Shown: piece after piece, positions 33,440-47,165 of the stretch | Layout: the number at the start of each line of letters is the position of its first letter | How positions within the stretch are numbered: position 1 is the stretch's first letter | Source of the DNA: Myotis daubentonii | Lineage: Eukaryota > Chordata > Mammalia > Chiroptera > Vespertilionidae | Assembly (NCBI RefSeq): GCF_963259705.1 | Contig: NC_081841.1 | Coordinates: 92,537,059-92,601,058 of the forward strand | Direction of reading: 5' to 3' | Length of the DNA stretch: 64,000 bases | Made by a program: the position numbers and the translations under genes | Notes under the pieces: model-generated | Databases searched by the model: none | Told to the model about the DNA's origin: nothing | The model's input: the letters and a program-made list of their open reading frames with translations, nothing else

Positions 33440-36400
33440 TTGATGCCAAATATGAACAGATCATAAAGTGACAGAAGCAAGTAAAATTGCATAGATGAAA
33501 ACTATGCGCTTCAATAAGGTTCTCAATTCATAACATTCAGTGTCCTCTACCTGACATATTAGACAGTTAGGGCAGGGGATGCACAGTAGGCCAACAAGAG
33601 ACACATCCTCAACTCACGGGGTAAGCAACTGGCAAACTCAAGAAATAAAAGAATGCTTTTTCAGCTTCAATGGTTTGTTGTCCTGATGGTGCACTTGAAA
33701 TTAATACACTCAATTGTTATTTTTAGCCTTGGTAATACTTTACCTTTACTATTAGAGGTATGTCATCTAGAGCTCATGATGTCTACTTAGAGCTGCTGCA
33801 TAGCACAGTGCACTGAAGAGAACAGTATTTCTGCAAGGTGTGGAGGGGAGACAACTTTTGACCTGGAATATTTTGCAAGGTTGCAAGGGATTTTGTGTTT
33901 TGTTTTGTTTTTCCCTATACCATTTCTTCCTCTCTGATTATGGTACAAAACTTTTCTATACTCTTTGAAGTCTCATGTCATAAACTCCTAGTTAGCTCCT
34001 AAATGAAAGTCATGGTGACCAGGGCTAATCTCCTTAAAGCTAATAGTCCTGAGGTCAGCAGCTTCACCCCTTACATACACACTGGACTTCCCAAAAAAGC
34101 CCAAGGTCATTTTGCCTGAGCACAGACTGGCATTTGATCTCAAGACCTCTAAACCTTACACCTATACCCTGAATGAGTTCACACAGTGACCCAAGGTAAT
34201 GGAACAGTGTTGGTTAACTCAGCTCCTGTTCGCTTCTTTAAAAAAATGATAAGTAATGTACATTCTTCTAAGGTTTACCTGAGTCATGCTGGACATGTTC
34301 GCATACCCTGAAATTCCATAATATAAATACAAGTACCAATACATTGCATGGTGGGCGAGAACCACCTCCTGAGATAGCAAGTGAACTTGGGTTGTGTCTG
34401 GTTTGAAAACTGTAGTTTATTTGTCTTCTTGAAATGAACATATACATTAAGATACTTCATCCTTCCTTGAAAAAATGGGAAGATAAAACGGCTGTTTGGT
34501 AGTTTATATTCTCTCTAACAATTTCATACTCTGGATGGTTACCACCCACCAATTCTCACCACTCCCAGGAATAAGTCATTCCTAAAAGGAAATGGGAAAT
34601 TGCTTTCTTCTGAGGTTCTCTATCTCCTTTCTGTTTGAGCTGATCTCCCAAACAAGGAAAAATCAGTCATAAAATTATTAAAAAGCATGTTTTGAGGTCT
34701 CCTATATTAAATGGGAGGGTTGGAAAATTTTGTACTGATGTGTCAGATGTTAAGAAATTTGAAAAATCTCTAACTATACACCATGTGGAGAAGGTCCCTT
34801 ATGGACTAAACCAAATATCTACTTAAAGAAATCTATTCCCACTTACCATTTAAAGGAATTAAAAAACTCTCAAGTGAGTCAAGATTGTGATGTCGCAGGT
34901 GTTTTGATTCCACCACAGTGGAGCCTAAACCTACTACACAATTTTATTTTAGAGAAATGATTGTCCATTGGCCAGACTTCAGAAGAAAGAATTAGCTATT
35001 GGTTCATTTGATTTTGCTAGGCTAACTTGCTAACACATTCTCAATGAACTGTTTTAACTGATAATTGAAACTCAGCTCTCAAGGGGGAACGAGGGAGGGC
35101 TGTGCACAGATGGGGAAGAGGAGATGCAAAAACAAAAACCTTTCCTGGTGACAATCTGTCTTCTACAAATCTGAGGACAGAGGAAATGAATGTCTTTGGT
35201 CTCTCTAATTCAGATCACTTGAGGTGAGTTAACCACTTCGGAGATTCTGGGATGGCTAATAGCCCTGGTGTGACCCAGCCCTTCCACTGTCACCCTATTG
35301 AACTAGGGCCCCAAACACTGGGAGAGCTGAGCTATGGCTATCAGCATGTCAGAAGTCTTCTCCTTCGGGAGAAAACAAGTACTCAGGATATGAGCCATTA
35401 AAGCTCAAGACTTAGGAAGGGGGTGGGAAGGGAAAAAGCCTGACAAAATAAATATGAGTAAGTAAACCAAAAGATCGTCATTACTAAATAGGCAGTTTTG
35501 TTAAGTGCACCTTCAGGTCTACAAAAACATTTCAGCACATTACAGTGCAGGGGTGAGAGCTTTGTGAAACTTCACATGCCTATGCTACACAGTCGCTATA
35601 CTTCATTCTTACTGACTTGGTTGCAGTGAGCTGCAGATGGAGCAGCATTCATTTTCCCCCTACCACTCAAATTCGTAACAACAGCTCATCCCCAGTCCCA
35701 GGCCAACAGGTTCACTGCATGCAGCACTTTTTCCTGTCACACATGCAGAAGAATCACCAGTCCAGCATCTAACTATGAGAGGTATACCAGGCAGCCAGAG
35801 TTCATCTCCTCAGTCTTGGTCCCGTTTTCTCATCCTCTGACCCATCCATCCCACAGTACTGAGCGGATTATTGCTGTTGACAGAGTGCAGCGTTTCGAGC
35901 TCTGCGTGTCCTAGATCTCAGAGTCTAACTAAAAGATCACGATATCCCCAGAAATTTGGAGGCGGTTGCATGTTTTCCCAACTGGGAACTTTGAAGCAGG
36001 TAGGAAAGGAATAGCCAAGATGAGTCAAGATTCAAAAGAGAAGGAAACATTACAGGGGAGGGTTTATGCAGTGGTCAGATGTGTGCAGTCCTTGGCTCCT
36101 CATCTTCCATGATGTTACATTAGTCTTACAGATCCACAGAGTAGCATAGGAAAATAAAATATCCATGTTCTTTCTTTCAACAGAGTGAACCAGCCTGGGT
36201 GGCACTCCAGTTTCTTCGTGTATTGCCTCACTGATAGTTCTAGGATGAGGTGAAAAAGGAATGGGGGTAAAGGGAAGATTCCCAGAAGAAGCAGGACAGA
36301 AATGCAAGGTGGTCAGCAGTAGGCAGCCACATGCTAAGTGCAGAATGAAGATCCCCACTTGGTGTCCTTAAAAAGGCAGTGAGTGCCTCTCCATGGGTGG

Positions 36401-37487
36401 ACAGCTGGTGGCCCCCGAGGCCTGCGTTTTGTGGCTCTCTTTCGGCTAGGCTCAGGGTTTCAGCTGCTCTCTGGGCTGGGTTCTGGGAGATGCTTCGCCT
36501 GCGAAGTGAGTGCCAGGTAGGAAGATCATAGGAGCATCATAGGAAATATCTCAAGAGACTGGACCAGGAGGGAGGGCCTAGGAAATGTTATGAACTGAGT
36601 GTTCCTCCCCATATGCACAATGATGCCAGAAAGATCAGACTATCAGAGATCTGCAAAGCACTGTTGCTGACAGAGGAATACAGAAATGCACAAAAACACT
36701 GCATGGGACCTGAGGAAGCCCTGAATGTCCAGAGTGGCCCTCAATGGGAAACAAATTCCCAAAAAGTTTATCTTGGCTCTGGTGGAGGAGAGGAAAAAAC
36801 ACACGAGTTCATGGTTCATGTCCAGTTCGAAGCTAGGTCTCAGGTCCCAGTTTTACATCCCACATCAGGCTGCCAAAGGGACTCAGTCCAGTGGATGGCC
36901 AGAGAAACAGCACCCTCCTGGATCTCTCCTCTCCAGGGCTCAGGCGGTGTGGTCTTCTCACAGTGGTATAGTGAGACAGCGAGGATGGAAACAGGAAAAG
37001 CAAAATATCTGTGCCCCAACCCTTTCTCTCTTTGTTACATAACTTCTCAGCTGTGTTAATGGAGGCACTTTCTGCAGTTCGCTGTGGGTACAGGATAAAG
37101 GCACTAAGCAACTATTAAATCAATTGATTAAGTTTCTTCAGGGTGACTCAAGGGAAGGGCTAAAGCCTTTACAGACTTCAAATCATGACTGCAAAAAGAA
37201 ATCAGCTCTGCTTCGGATGCATACAATAGATAAACATTTTCATTTACATCTTAAGAATGCACCAAAAAACATGCAGTATTGCACCTTTTTTTGTTTGTTT
37301 GTTTTGCTTGTGTTTATCTTCAGCTAGAAATAATTCTTGTTCTTAGGTGTTGCTATATATATACCTTGATGACTTAGTTTTCCATATAGCTTCCCTTTAA
37401 GGAATGGGCATATTGGTTCTCTCTCTGCCTACACCTGCACAGAAACCTGACATTTCCCTGAGCAAAGGCAGGAAAATTGATTGAGTA

Positions 37488-37526
37488 CCCCCCACCCCCA
37501 CCCTAACCCACCCCCACCCCCACCCC
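37488..37526 (-). repeat. G-rich simple repeat in KCNA1 3' UTR (quadruplex-capable)
   Basis: A C/A-rich tract on the plus strand, built of CCCCCA-like units with one TAA interruption. On the KCNA1 sense strand it gives six or more runs of three or more G separated by one to four bases, satisfying the G-quadruplex pattern. Confidence 0.8.
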
Positions 37527-38734
37527 AATTTTTTCTTTGGGCCCTTCATCCCACAAACTTGTAGTTTTTATTTATTTATTTTTATTTTTTTACTGAAATC
37601 ATGCATTAATTAATTCAAGGTACACCTTAATCAAATAGGCCATAATGCTGAATAAGAGAACATGCTTTGAGCTCCAAAAAGTTATTGTTCCCATCTGACT
37701 AACATATGCACTTAAATACAGTACTTTATTTGCTAAGAAAATAGTTAATAAATAAAGGAGTGCACTTTTGGTGAATGCAAATGAAAAAGGATCTATTTTT
37801 AGAAGAGTCGATTCAAACGTAAGCTTATCCCCTATTGTCTGAGTTAACGTTCTCGGCATGCGATTGTAAAATAAATATCAGAATCAAATATGCTTACATT
37901 TAACTCCATTTGTGCTCTCTTGCAATAAGGAGGCTAAGGTTTTACATCCAGTTCTGGAGGCCAGGGGTCAGGGTACAGGACCAGTGAGACAAGACCTGTG
38001 TTGGGCTCACCTGCAGTTGAGAAACTTAGCAGCACTGCAGATGAATCAATTATTTTTTTAATCTATTTCTTAGAGAATAGTTTGAATAGAAGGAGAATGG
38101 GACAAAGGGAGAACCCCTAAAGACCAGGACCAGCATCAGATTGATAAGGTGCTTTGTGAACCAGTCTTAAGTAATTCTGTTTGCTTTTTTTCCCCACCTT
38201 ATAATATGCAGTTCAGTGGACCAAAATAACATTTGTCCATTACCCACTTTAGCTGGTATATCATATTATATATCAACAGATGCACTGTCTTAAATGTACT
38301 GTGCAGTTTGCAAAGATTTTTTTTATTGGAGTCCCATGCAACTTTTAATTTTATATTTCTAAGTGATCACCTGGTTCTTAGTTAAAAGAAAAAGTTAAAG
38401 AAGCCCAAGGATTACAAATGTTTCGGTCTGGGGAAGCATATGAATCTTATTTTACCTAGACTAGCTTATGGACTGAATTTTTTTAAACCAATTTTATAAA
38501 ATACACTTTCTTTTCCCAGTTTTAATAAAATGAAAATAGGTTTTTTTTAATGGATCTTGAAAGCTTCTGGTTGGCCATCCCCAAAATCCACAATGCAATA
38601 ATGCATTGACAGTTAAACAGAGCTTTCAAAGACTAGTAAAGTAGCGACAAAGAGTGACATGGGTCACCAGGGCTTTTGTTTTGCTTTTAAGTCTTTCAAG
38701 CTGCTAAGTGGGGCTTTTTTGTTTGCTTGGTTTT

Positions 38735-40342
<1,608 letters not shown>

Positions 40343-40466
40343 TCAGGGGGGAGGGGCTTCAAAGAGCGCAGGTCCAGAGATCTGTCGCTTTGCTTCTGGT
40401 TCCCTTTCCCTCCACCCTGCCTTTGGCTGAGTTTGGAAACCCCTCGCCTACAGCCTAGGGTGCAGC

Positions 40467-40487
40467 TTTTTTTTTTTTTTTTTTTTT
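40467..40487. repeat. T21 homopolymer (A21 in KCNA1 sense)
   Basis: Twenty-one consecutive T on the plus strand within the proposed KCNA1 leader, flanked by GCAGC and GCAGCG. It is not part of a recognisable retroelement. Confidence 0.9.
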
Positions 40488-40539
40488 GCAGCGAGCTGGG
40501 ATGGGGGAGGGTTGGTGTTTCGTCCTGGTTCGAGGTGCC

Positions 40540-40572
40540 TTAACGCAGTGCTGTTCTAGAGGGCAGGGCCAT
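40540..40572 (-). CDS. upstream ORF of 10 codons in the KCNA1 leader
   Basis: The only ATG between the proposed acceptor at 40745 and the KCNA1 start. It has G at -3 and G at +4 (strong context) and reads 10 codons (MALPSRTALR) to TAA at 40540. It ends 317 bases before the main start. In such a position a uORF typically lowers main-ORF translation and allows reinitiation. Its relevance depends on this part of the leader being transcribed. Confidence 0.4.
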   Translation of the reverse strand: MALPSRTALR

Positions 40573-40745
40573 CGCTTCGGGGGTCACCCTGGCCTCCCCT
40601 CCCCTCCGCGAGACCTCCTAGGACCGGTGCAGAGCCAGCTCGGCAGAGCCCCTCTCCTGACACCCCCTCTGCTTCTCGGCTCTCCCCCCTCCTACCCCTC
40701 TTCGCCTGCCGCCTTCTAAGCTCCCACCAGGGCGATCGATGGACG

Positions 40746-41106
40746 CTGCAGAGAAATAGAAAGTGATACGGAAGTAGAAAATCAGAAGCATTCAGATGGG
40801 ACGACCTACAGACACCGATGAGCACAGACCCCTGTTTTTTCCAGAAAGCACTGGACTGTTGCTGGACAGACACACAGACAGACACACACAGACACCCGGA
40901 AATCCAAGTTTGGGGTTCTTCCATCCCACTTTCCCAAATGCCCCGCAGCCGATCTGTTTACAACTTCGTTAAACTAGAGATCCGGGGAAAAGCGCCTGGA
41001 GGCGCTGGGGGAGCTCCAGGTCCCAGGCAGCACCCCCACACCCCCAGCTGCCCCCACCTATCACCCAACCCCCGCTTCTGCAACCCCGAGCTGGGGAGCC
41101 CCCTAC
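40746..41106 (-). other. KCNA1: candidate KCNA1 5'-UTR intron
   Basis: GT at 41106-41105 and AG at 40747-40746 on the minus strand, 361 bases apart, with a strong polypyrimidine tract before the acceptor. Intron status is inferred from splice-site strength and from the known presence of a leader intron in KCNA1. Confidence 0.45.
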
Positions 41107-41724
41107 CTGGCCGGCCGGCTTGGCGCAGGGGCGGTGCTGAGTGGAAGGAGAGCCCGAGTGGGAATGCGGCAGGTCGCTTTGGCAGGACCCGGGCGGGAGC
41201 CGCGGCCGCCGCCGCAGCCGCATCCGCGAGGCGCCGGGGCAAATTCGCCGCCCTCGCTCCCTGGTCCTATGCCCCTTCAGCTGGACAGTCGCTTTTCTGA
41301 GCCACTGCGGGGAAATGTCCATCCCCTGTCCCCATTCTCACCCGCTGTCAGCAACCTGGAGACGCCGTCCTCTCTCTGGTGCAGGGAGTTCCGGAGGATG
41401 CGAGGCGGAAAAGCAAAATGCCACCCTCTCTCGAGGCTCTGAAGCAAATGACGGAAAACGGCACCCTCGCCCCCTCCGAACACTTTGGGAGTCCTTGGTT
41501 CGATCCCAACGGAGGCGGGCGAGCGAAAGCTTGGGTCTACATGGCTCTCAGGTGCCCTCCGCTTCCCGCACCCCCGTGTGAACCTCGCCAGGGCTCCGCG
41601 GTGCGCCGGGAGCTGTTACGAGCGCCGAGTGGGGCAGGATGCGAGCGGTGGCCGGTCCGCTCGGTCCATTTCTGGGCGCTGCAAGATCAGCAGAAACCTG
41701 AGAAAGCGCCTGGAATGCGGAGCT

Positions 41725-41735
41725 GCGATTGGCCC
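41725..41735 (-). promoter_or_regulatory. CCAAT box, KCNA1 promoter candidate
   Basis: Plus-strand GATTGG at 41727-41732 reads CCAATC on the minus strand, within the CpG island and upstream of the proposed first exon. A start site about 80 bases further along the minus strand (near 41650) would give a leader of about 1 kb. No TATA box is evident, as expected for a CpG-island promoter. Confidence 0.3.
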
Positions 41736-42571
41736 ACCCGGGCGTAGGTTGGGGAGGGCGGGGGAGGGCAGGAGCAAGGAGGTAGATGGAAAATATGAGG
41801 GGGTGGTTCCACAGAGGGGGGTTGCATTCAGTTCCCACTCTTGCCAGCACAGCTTTTTCCTTCTGCCAGAAAAGCAGACCCGATTCTTCTCTCCTATGGC
41901 CCACAGCCCCGCACACGCAAGGTCCCTGGCCGTGACCTTCCCCGGGAATTGCACGTTTCAAGTGGTCAGATCCGACGCAATGCAGGCGGCGGTGTTCCTG
42001 GCAAAACTCCTCGGACGGGGTTGCGTTTGTGCAGTCCCACAATAATCCGCTTTGTTGGCCGCGTTCGGCGTGCCATCCCGCCCCTCCCGCCGGGCGCTCT
42101 TGGCAGAGCCGACCCCGCTTCTCCCCGCCGTTCTCGGAGAGATGAGGACTTGAGGGAGAGCTCTGCAGTTGGGGGTCACCTGGGCTTGTTTTACACCGTG
42201 TCACTGCGAGGAGGTGATGTTGAGAGTGTGTCCCTCTTTGACCCACGACGGGAGTTGCAAGTTTTCTTAAGATCAGATTATTTTTAAATACGGATAATAT
42301 GGCCAACCCCCAACGGCTTCATGGTTTAGTGCGGTGATCTGCCAACCGGGTGCTAATTGGGACTCTTCTGAGAAGCAAGTCGCCTGCCCACCTCCCACCA
42401 TGTTCCTCCTCCCGCAGCTTCTTTTCCCGGCCTAGTGCCTCCACAGGGCCACTTGCAAGGCGTGCAACTTCTTGGGGAAAGGGTCCGCACAGAGGCGCAG
42501 GGCAGCACCAGCCAGGGTGTGCGTGGTGCCCCGAATGCAGCACCAGCAGTGCCCCCAGGGGCGCTGCGCCT

Positions 42572-42594
42572 CGGCGGCGGCGGCGGCGGCGGCG
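42572..42594. repeat. (CGG)7 trinucleotide run
   Basis: Seven uninterrupted CGG units plus CG inside the CpG island. It reads CCG on the KCNA1 sense strand. CGG/CCG runs in leaders and promoters tend to vary in length. Confidence 0.9.
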
Positions 42595-42669
42595 CGAAAG
42601 CCAGCAGCCGGCAGAGCCGGTACTTGGAATGCGGCGAGTCTCTAAGGAGCTGCCGGAGCCCGGAGTCGC

Positions 42670-42690
42670 TGCCGATTGGTCCCGCCCGCT
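42670..42690 (-). promoter_or_regulatory. CCAAT plus GC box, alternative promoter candidate
   Basis: On the minus strand a GC box (GGGCGGG, plus-strand CCCGCCC) lies immediately beside CCAATCG, in the distal part of the CpG island next to a (CGG)7 run and about 45 bases below a donor-like site. It could be a distal KCNA1 promoter or a regulatory element; nothing here decides it. Confidence 0.3.
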
Positions 42691-42850
42691 GCGTTGGACC
42701 ACCCCTTCGCACGACCGGATCTCCTTACCTCCTGCCTGTGCCGCCCACCTCTGTAATCAAAGCCGATGGCTGCGAGCTCTCCACTCCCCGGTGGCTAGTG
42801 GAAAGCAGGGGCCTCGGCGGGGTTGCCCAGGCAGTGCAATAATTCTGGGT

Positions 42851-43459
42851 ACGGAACTAGTTAAGTCCCTCCCCCAGATTCAGGCTCCAGCCTTCTTTAC
42901 AGCAAAATAAAAGTATTTGTTCTCGCCGCTCCTCAGGATCCCTACCCCAGCCTTTCCTTTAGGAGCAAAGCTCTGCCCTCTTCCCGCTTTCCACACACAT
43001 ATTCTATCCCACTAATTCTACCTTTCTGTACTACTGCTTTATTGCTAAATAAATAAAAGAAAAATAAAGAAACCATAAAGCTTTGCGCTACAGTACTGTC
43101 AAGTCCCTTGTTTTTGTTGCTGCTACTGCTGTGATTGCAGCTGCTGCTGTTACTGCCCTATCACAAATAACCTGCTGGACCTGACAAACATTTTCGGACC
43201 AGGTCCTGGCTATCCTGGCTTCCCTACTCTGCTCCTGCACCTCCCTCTCCCTTCCTTCTTTAAACATCTCTGCGACTGTCATCTCCCTAGAGCCTGCCCT
43301 AGACTCATGTGGATGCACTTGCCCCGATTCAGCTTTTGGCGATTGCCTTACCAGAAGAGATCTGCAGGCTGAGTGGGATCACAGGTTACTAAATGTGGGG
43401 CTTTATTAGGGTGATAAGATCAGGAGCTTTGCCACATCCCTAGCGAATAGAAGTGTTCG
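42851..43459. other. unassigned sequence upstream of the CpG island
   Basis: 43105-43155 is rich in GCT/CTG-like triplets on the plus strand. The 76-codon minus-strand frame reading through it is low complexity. Nothing else recognised. Confidence 0.3.
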
Positions 43460-43694
43460 CAGTGATGGCGAACCTTTTGAGCTCAGCGTGTCAGCATTTT
43501 GAAAAACCCTAACTTAACTCTGGTGCTGTGTCACATATAGAAATTTTTTGATATTTGCAATCATAGTAAAACAAAGATTTATATTTTTGATATTTATTTT
43601 ATATATTTAAATGCCATTTAACAAAGAAAAATCAACCAAAAAAATGAGTTCACGTGTCACCTCTCACACGCGTGTCATAGGTTCGCCATCACTG
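43460..43694. mobile_element. non-autonomous hAT transposon, copy 2 (inverted to copy 1)
   Basis: 235 bp with ends CAGTGATGGCGAACCTTTTG / GGTTCGCCATCACTG. Reverse complement of copy 1 at 4389-4621 over its full length with modest divergence. The target duplication is unclear. Confidence 0.88.
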
Positions 43695-43794
43695 GTTTAG
43701 AGCAAGACTGGACCGCTAAGGAACTGGGAGAAAATTATTAAGCTGGAGACTCATCATTCTTAATACAAGCCCACCGTTGGTAAGGGTTGGAAGA

Positions 43795-44430
43795 TATCTA
43801 TTCATTCAACAAACATTTGCTCAGCTCCAACTATGAGTTAGACATATTGTAGCATTGGAGACACAGTAATAAATGAGGCACACTAGGTCTCAGACCTCAC
43901 ATAGGCCACATTCTGATGGGAGAAACAGATAATGAACAGAGAAACCACACATTATAATGTTAGCTAAAGAAAATTAAGAAAAGGGGATACAGACTAACAA
44001 ATACAGATTTACATGGCCAGGAAGGCTCATGAAGCAGTGGCAAGCTCTCTGTAGAAGTAATATTTCAATAAAGAACCTCAAGAAGAGAGAGAGCAAGGAC
44101 TAGGAAGATCAGGATAGGTGTAAGAGCCAATGCAAAGGTCCTAAGGCAAGGGCAAGCTTAACATGTTAGGGAGACAATGCAGCTAGGAGGGAGTGACAAG
44201 GGAGGCTGTTGTAGAAGGTAGGTTGGAAAACTAGGCAGAGGGCAGATAGTACAGGGCATCTCAGGCCACTGTAAGAATATTTTATTTTATTCTGAGTGCA
44301 ATGGAAGCTATTGGAGGACTTGGATCCATGAAGTAATATAATAAGATTTACTGTTTGTAAAGATTATTCTGGCTACAGGAAATGAGGCATGAGGTTGGAG
44401 GTTATTAAGTAGCACAGGCAATAATGGCTT
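43795..44430 (+). repeat. ancient repeat, family not assigned
   Basis: CATTCAACAAACATTTGCTCAGC, CCAATGCAAAGGTCCTAAGGC, TTCTGAGTGCAATGGAAGC and AAGATTATTCTGGCTAC are hallmarks of one long old mammalian repeat I cannot name. Also seen in part at 100-520 and 54000-54700. Confidence 0.5.
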
Positions 44431-45271
44431 AAATAAGGAAGATAGTGATAGGCTTATGAGAAGGGATTGGCATAAGATCACATTTTAAAAATAGAGATGG
44501 CAGGACTTTGAATGTGGGGCAAAGACATGTTTCAAGAATATCTCCTAGGTTTGTAACTAGGTAGATGGCAATGTCATTTACTGGAAGCTTTGATTGGATG
44601 GCCATAATGTGAGCTACCCAGAGTCTGGTATCTCGTGTATCTTAGGTATTACTGTATTGGGCAGTTGAGGACCCTTCTCAGATTCTCTCTGCCTCTCCAA
44701 TCTTTTTGCCTGTGGCCACTTGTACTGCCTCAGCCGCTGCTGAGACAGCCAACTCTGTGTGGGCACAGAGCTCTGCTTCCTGAGGTTGACCACACTGCAA
44801 TGAGTGGAATCTGGATTCCTCAAGACTGCAAAAATCCAGGTGAACAACGCAGCCATATGGAGGCATTAACTCAATGGAGCAGTGGGAGCTTGCCCAGTAG
44901 GAGATATGAGATAAGATAAATTCCTTCTCCTTTTATTCATTTTAGAGACAAACAACCACGTAGTCTAATGACAAGGCTGCATCTCTTTGTGGCTCATGAA
45001 GCAGTGGCAAGCTTGGTAACTCACCACCTTGAATTGCACACTATCCTTCTTTATCTCACTTTTCTCTTTTCTCTCAGTTCCCCAGGGATCACATCTGCCA
45101 TTAAAGCGTAATCCTGCCTCAGGTTGTTTTCTATGGAACCTGAGCTGAGGCAGAGGGAATCCAAACTTCAGTTTGAGATATGTTAAGTCTGAGCTATCTG
45201 TTAAAAATCCAAATGACAATGTTAATAGGAAATTGGGCATATTAGCCTAGAGTTCAGATGACTGGACCAAT
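44431..45271. other. unassigned sequence
   Basis: Frames up to 94 codons have no recognisable features. Confidence 0.3.
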
Positions 45272-45499
45272 GAGGGTTTCTCAGCCTTGACACTGTTGAC
45301 ATTTGGGCTGAATACGTTTCGGTTGTGGAGGGCATTTTTGTTTTGTTATCCTATGCATTTTAGGACGTTCAACAGCATCCCTGGCCTCTACCCCTAGCTG
45401 ACAATAGCACCTGCTCCCAGTTGTGACAACCAAACATGTCTTCAGACATTGCCAGATGTCTCTTGGGGGGTAAAATCACCCCCATTGGGAACTACTGGC
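45272..45499 (-). repeat. MER5A-type hAT-Charlie element
   Basis: GAGGGTTTCTCAGCCTTGAC at left and GGGGGTAAAATCACCCCCATTGGGAACTACTGG at right, with CAGCATCCCTGGCCTCTACCC and AGACATTGCCAGATGTC inside: a nearly full-length reversed MER5A. Confidence 0.85.
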
Positions 45500-46136
45500 A
45501 TAGATGGTAGTTAAGCTAGGGCATTGAACCAGAGCACTTGGCATGAAACTAGGAAGAGAAGAGGAAATGTCCAGAGATTGTGCCTCAGGATATCCTAATT
45601 CTTAGAGGCCAATAAAAGGAGAAAGAGTCAGCAAAGAAGAGCAAGAAAGAGTGAGTAGGAGGGCAAGCAAACCAGGAGAGCAGGCATTTGCAAAAGCAAA
45701 TGAGTATAATGTTTTAAGGAGAGAGAGATCAATTTTGTTGAATATTACTAGTAGGATAAGTAGAATGAGGAACTTAGAGCTGACTATTGAATTTAGAATA
45801 ATTGAGTTGAAAAGAGATGAAGAGAGAAGAACTGATGATAGTGGATAAATAAACTCTTGGAGATTTTGGGTCAATAGAGAAAGTAAAAAATGGAGAAATA
45901 GCTGAAGAAAGATGAAGGGTGACAAGACTTTTTTTTTTTTAAAGACAAGAGCTATTACAATATGCATTATTGTGTGCTAATGGGAATGATTCAGTAGGAA
46001 AGGAAAAATTGTTGATGCAGTGGAAAAACTGGAGCAATGTTCTTGAGAAGGCAATAGGAGAATGGGATCTAAGATCCAAAAGAAGGAATTTACCTTGAAA
46101 AGGCCAGTTAGTCTACAGAAAAGGGAGGGAGGGAGG

Positions 46137-46194
<58 letters not shown>

Positions 46195-46835
46195 TTCAGA
46201 CACCAGTCGTTTAGTAGGTGTGTTTGTGGGAGTTTGTAGACATTCACTTATGCAACCAGAAGCAATTTTCTCAGTAAAAAAGGAAGCAAAGTCACCAGCT
46301 GAAAGTAGGATGGGAAGAAGGTTTTGGAAGCTGGAGGGAAAAAATGTGAACTAACCCAGGAGAATAGGAAAGTGAAAGGATTTAGGAAATGAAGCAGGAT
46401 CACCTGGCAGTACCATCAGCTCACCTATGGTGATGGATGATGAATTTCAGGCCTGAGTGTCTGAGGTAAACTTGGAAGTGAGTCATGATAGAATTAGTTC
46501 TGATGATCATTTATGGTAAAATGTGAAACTAGTTCTAAAAATAGTCTCTGTTTTAGGATCTGTTTCTTAAGTGTTGTGTAGGGATAAGGCAAGACATGGC
46601 ATGAGAAGAAGGGGTCTTACCAGGCAAAAATATATCCATGTGGACTCAACTCAGATCCTGCTAAAGGCAGAGTCACAGACAGAGAAAGAGTAGTCTTACA
46701 AGGTATGAAGTATAATTGTAAAAGGTAATATAGAACCACAGGAGGCAGGAAGGAAAGTTCAGAAGTTCACCAAGGGTTTACAATGACAATGAGTAGTATG
46801 AATGACTACATTAGCCAGGGCTCCTCCTGTTGGCA
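45500..46835. other. unassigned sequence with (GGGA)n(GA)n run
   Basis: 45600-45960 resembles old repeat debris (purine-rich). Simple repeat at 46123-46194. No gene. Confidence 0.3.
46123..46194. repeat. (GGGA)n followed by (GA)n microsatellite
   Basis: GGGAGGGA units turning into an uninterrupted GA tract. Confidence 0.95.
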
Positions 46836-46837
46836 CT

Positions 46838-46978
46838 TATGATTGGGCTTATTTATGGATGGGCTCCAGGTGTCTGTGAACCCTCTGAAATTGTACACAC
46901 ATTTTTGGTACACGTTGATAATTTTATTTCTGAGTTTGACGTGAGTTATATCAAAATCTCAAAGGGAGGTTACATTGG
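46838..46978. repeat. old hAT-Charlie-like fragment
   Basis: GATGGGCTCCAGGTGTCTGTGAACCCTCTGAAATTGTAC ... AAATCTCAAAGGG resembles a known old DNA-transposon pattern. Family uncertain. Confidence 0.4.
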
Positions 46979-46984
46979 AAGAGT

Positions 46985-47165
46985 TAAAAAGCCTAGGATT
47001 TAAAATCAGAGATGAGTTCTAATTCAATCACTCTGATCTTGGACAAGTCACTCCATCATTTTACATCTTCATCTCCATATTTGCAAAATGTAATATCAAT
47101 ATCATAGCCTGCTATGGGAATAAAATACAAATCAAGTACTGATCTGTGGCTGGCATAGAGTTAAA
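46985..47165 (+). repeat. MIR SINE
   Basis: TTCTAATTCAATCACTCTGATCTTGGACAAGTCACTCC ... TCTCCATATTTGCAAAATG ... GCTGGCATAGAG: clear MIR. Confidence 0.8.

Larger units (their letters stand above)
33415..38734 (-). other. KCNA1: probable long KCNA1 3' UTR
   Basis: About 5.3 kb after the KCNA1 stop contains no SINE, L1, hAT or Helitron that I can recognise, unlike nearly all other 5-kb stretches of the window. Mammalian KCNA1 is known for a 3' UTR of several kilobases. The end is proposed from an ATTAAA (minus strand) at 33434-33439 followed on the minus strand by a U-rich stretch (plus 33375-33396). Short open frames inside, such as one on the plus strand at 36613-37059, show no recognisable protein features and are treated as chance. 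Confidence 0.5.

Noticed and set aside
36613..37059. 148-codon plus-strand frame near the KCNA1 3' UTR
   Set aside because: No recognisable domain or strong start context, overlaps other frames, and opposes the likely UTR.
41134..42910. Several frames of 100-252 codons in the CpG island
   Set aside because: Long stop-free frames are expected in GC-rich DNA; none shows domains or consistent coding signals.
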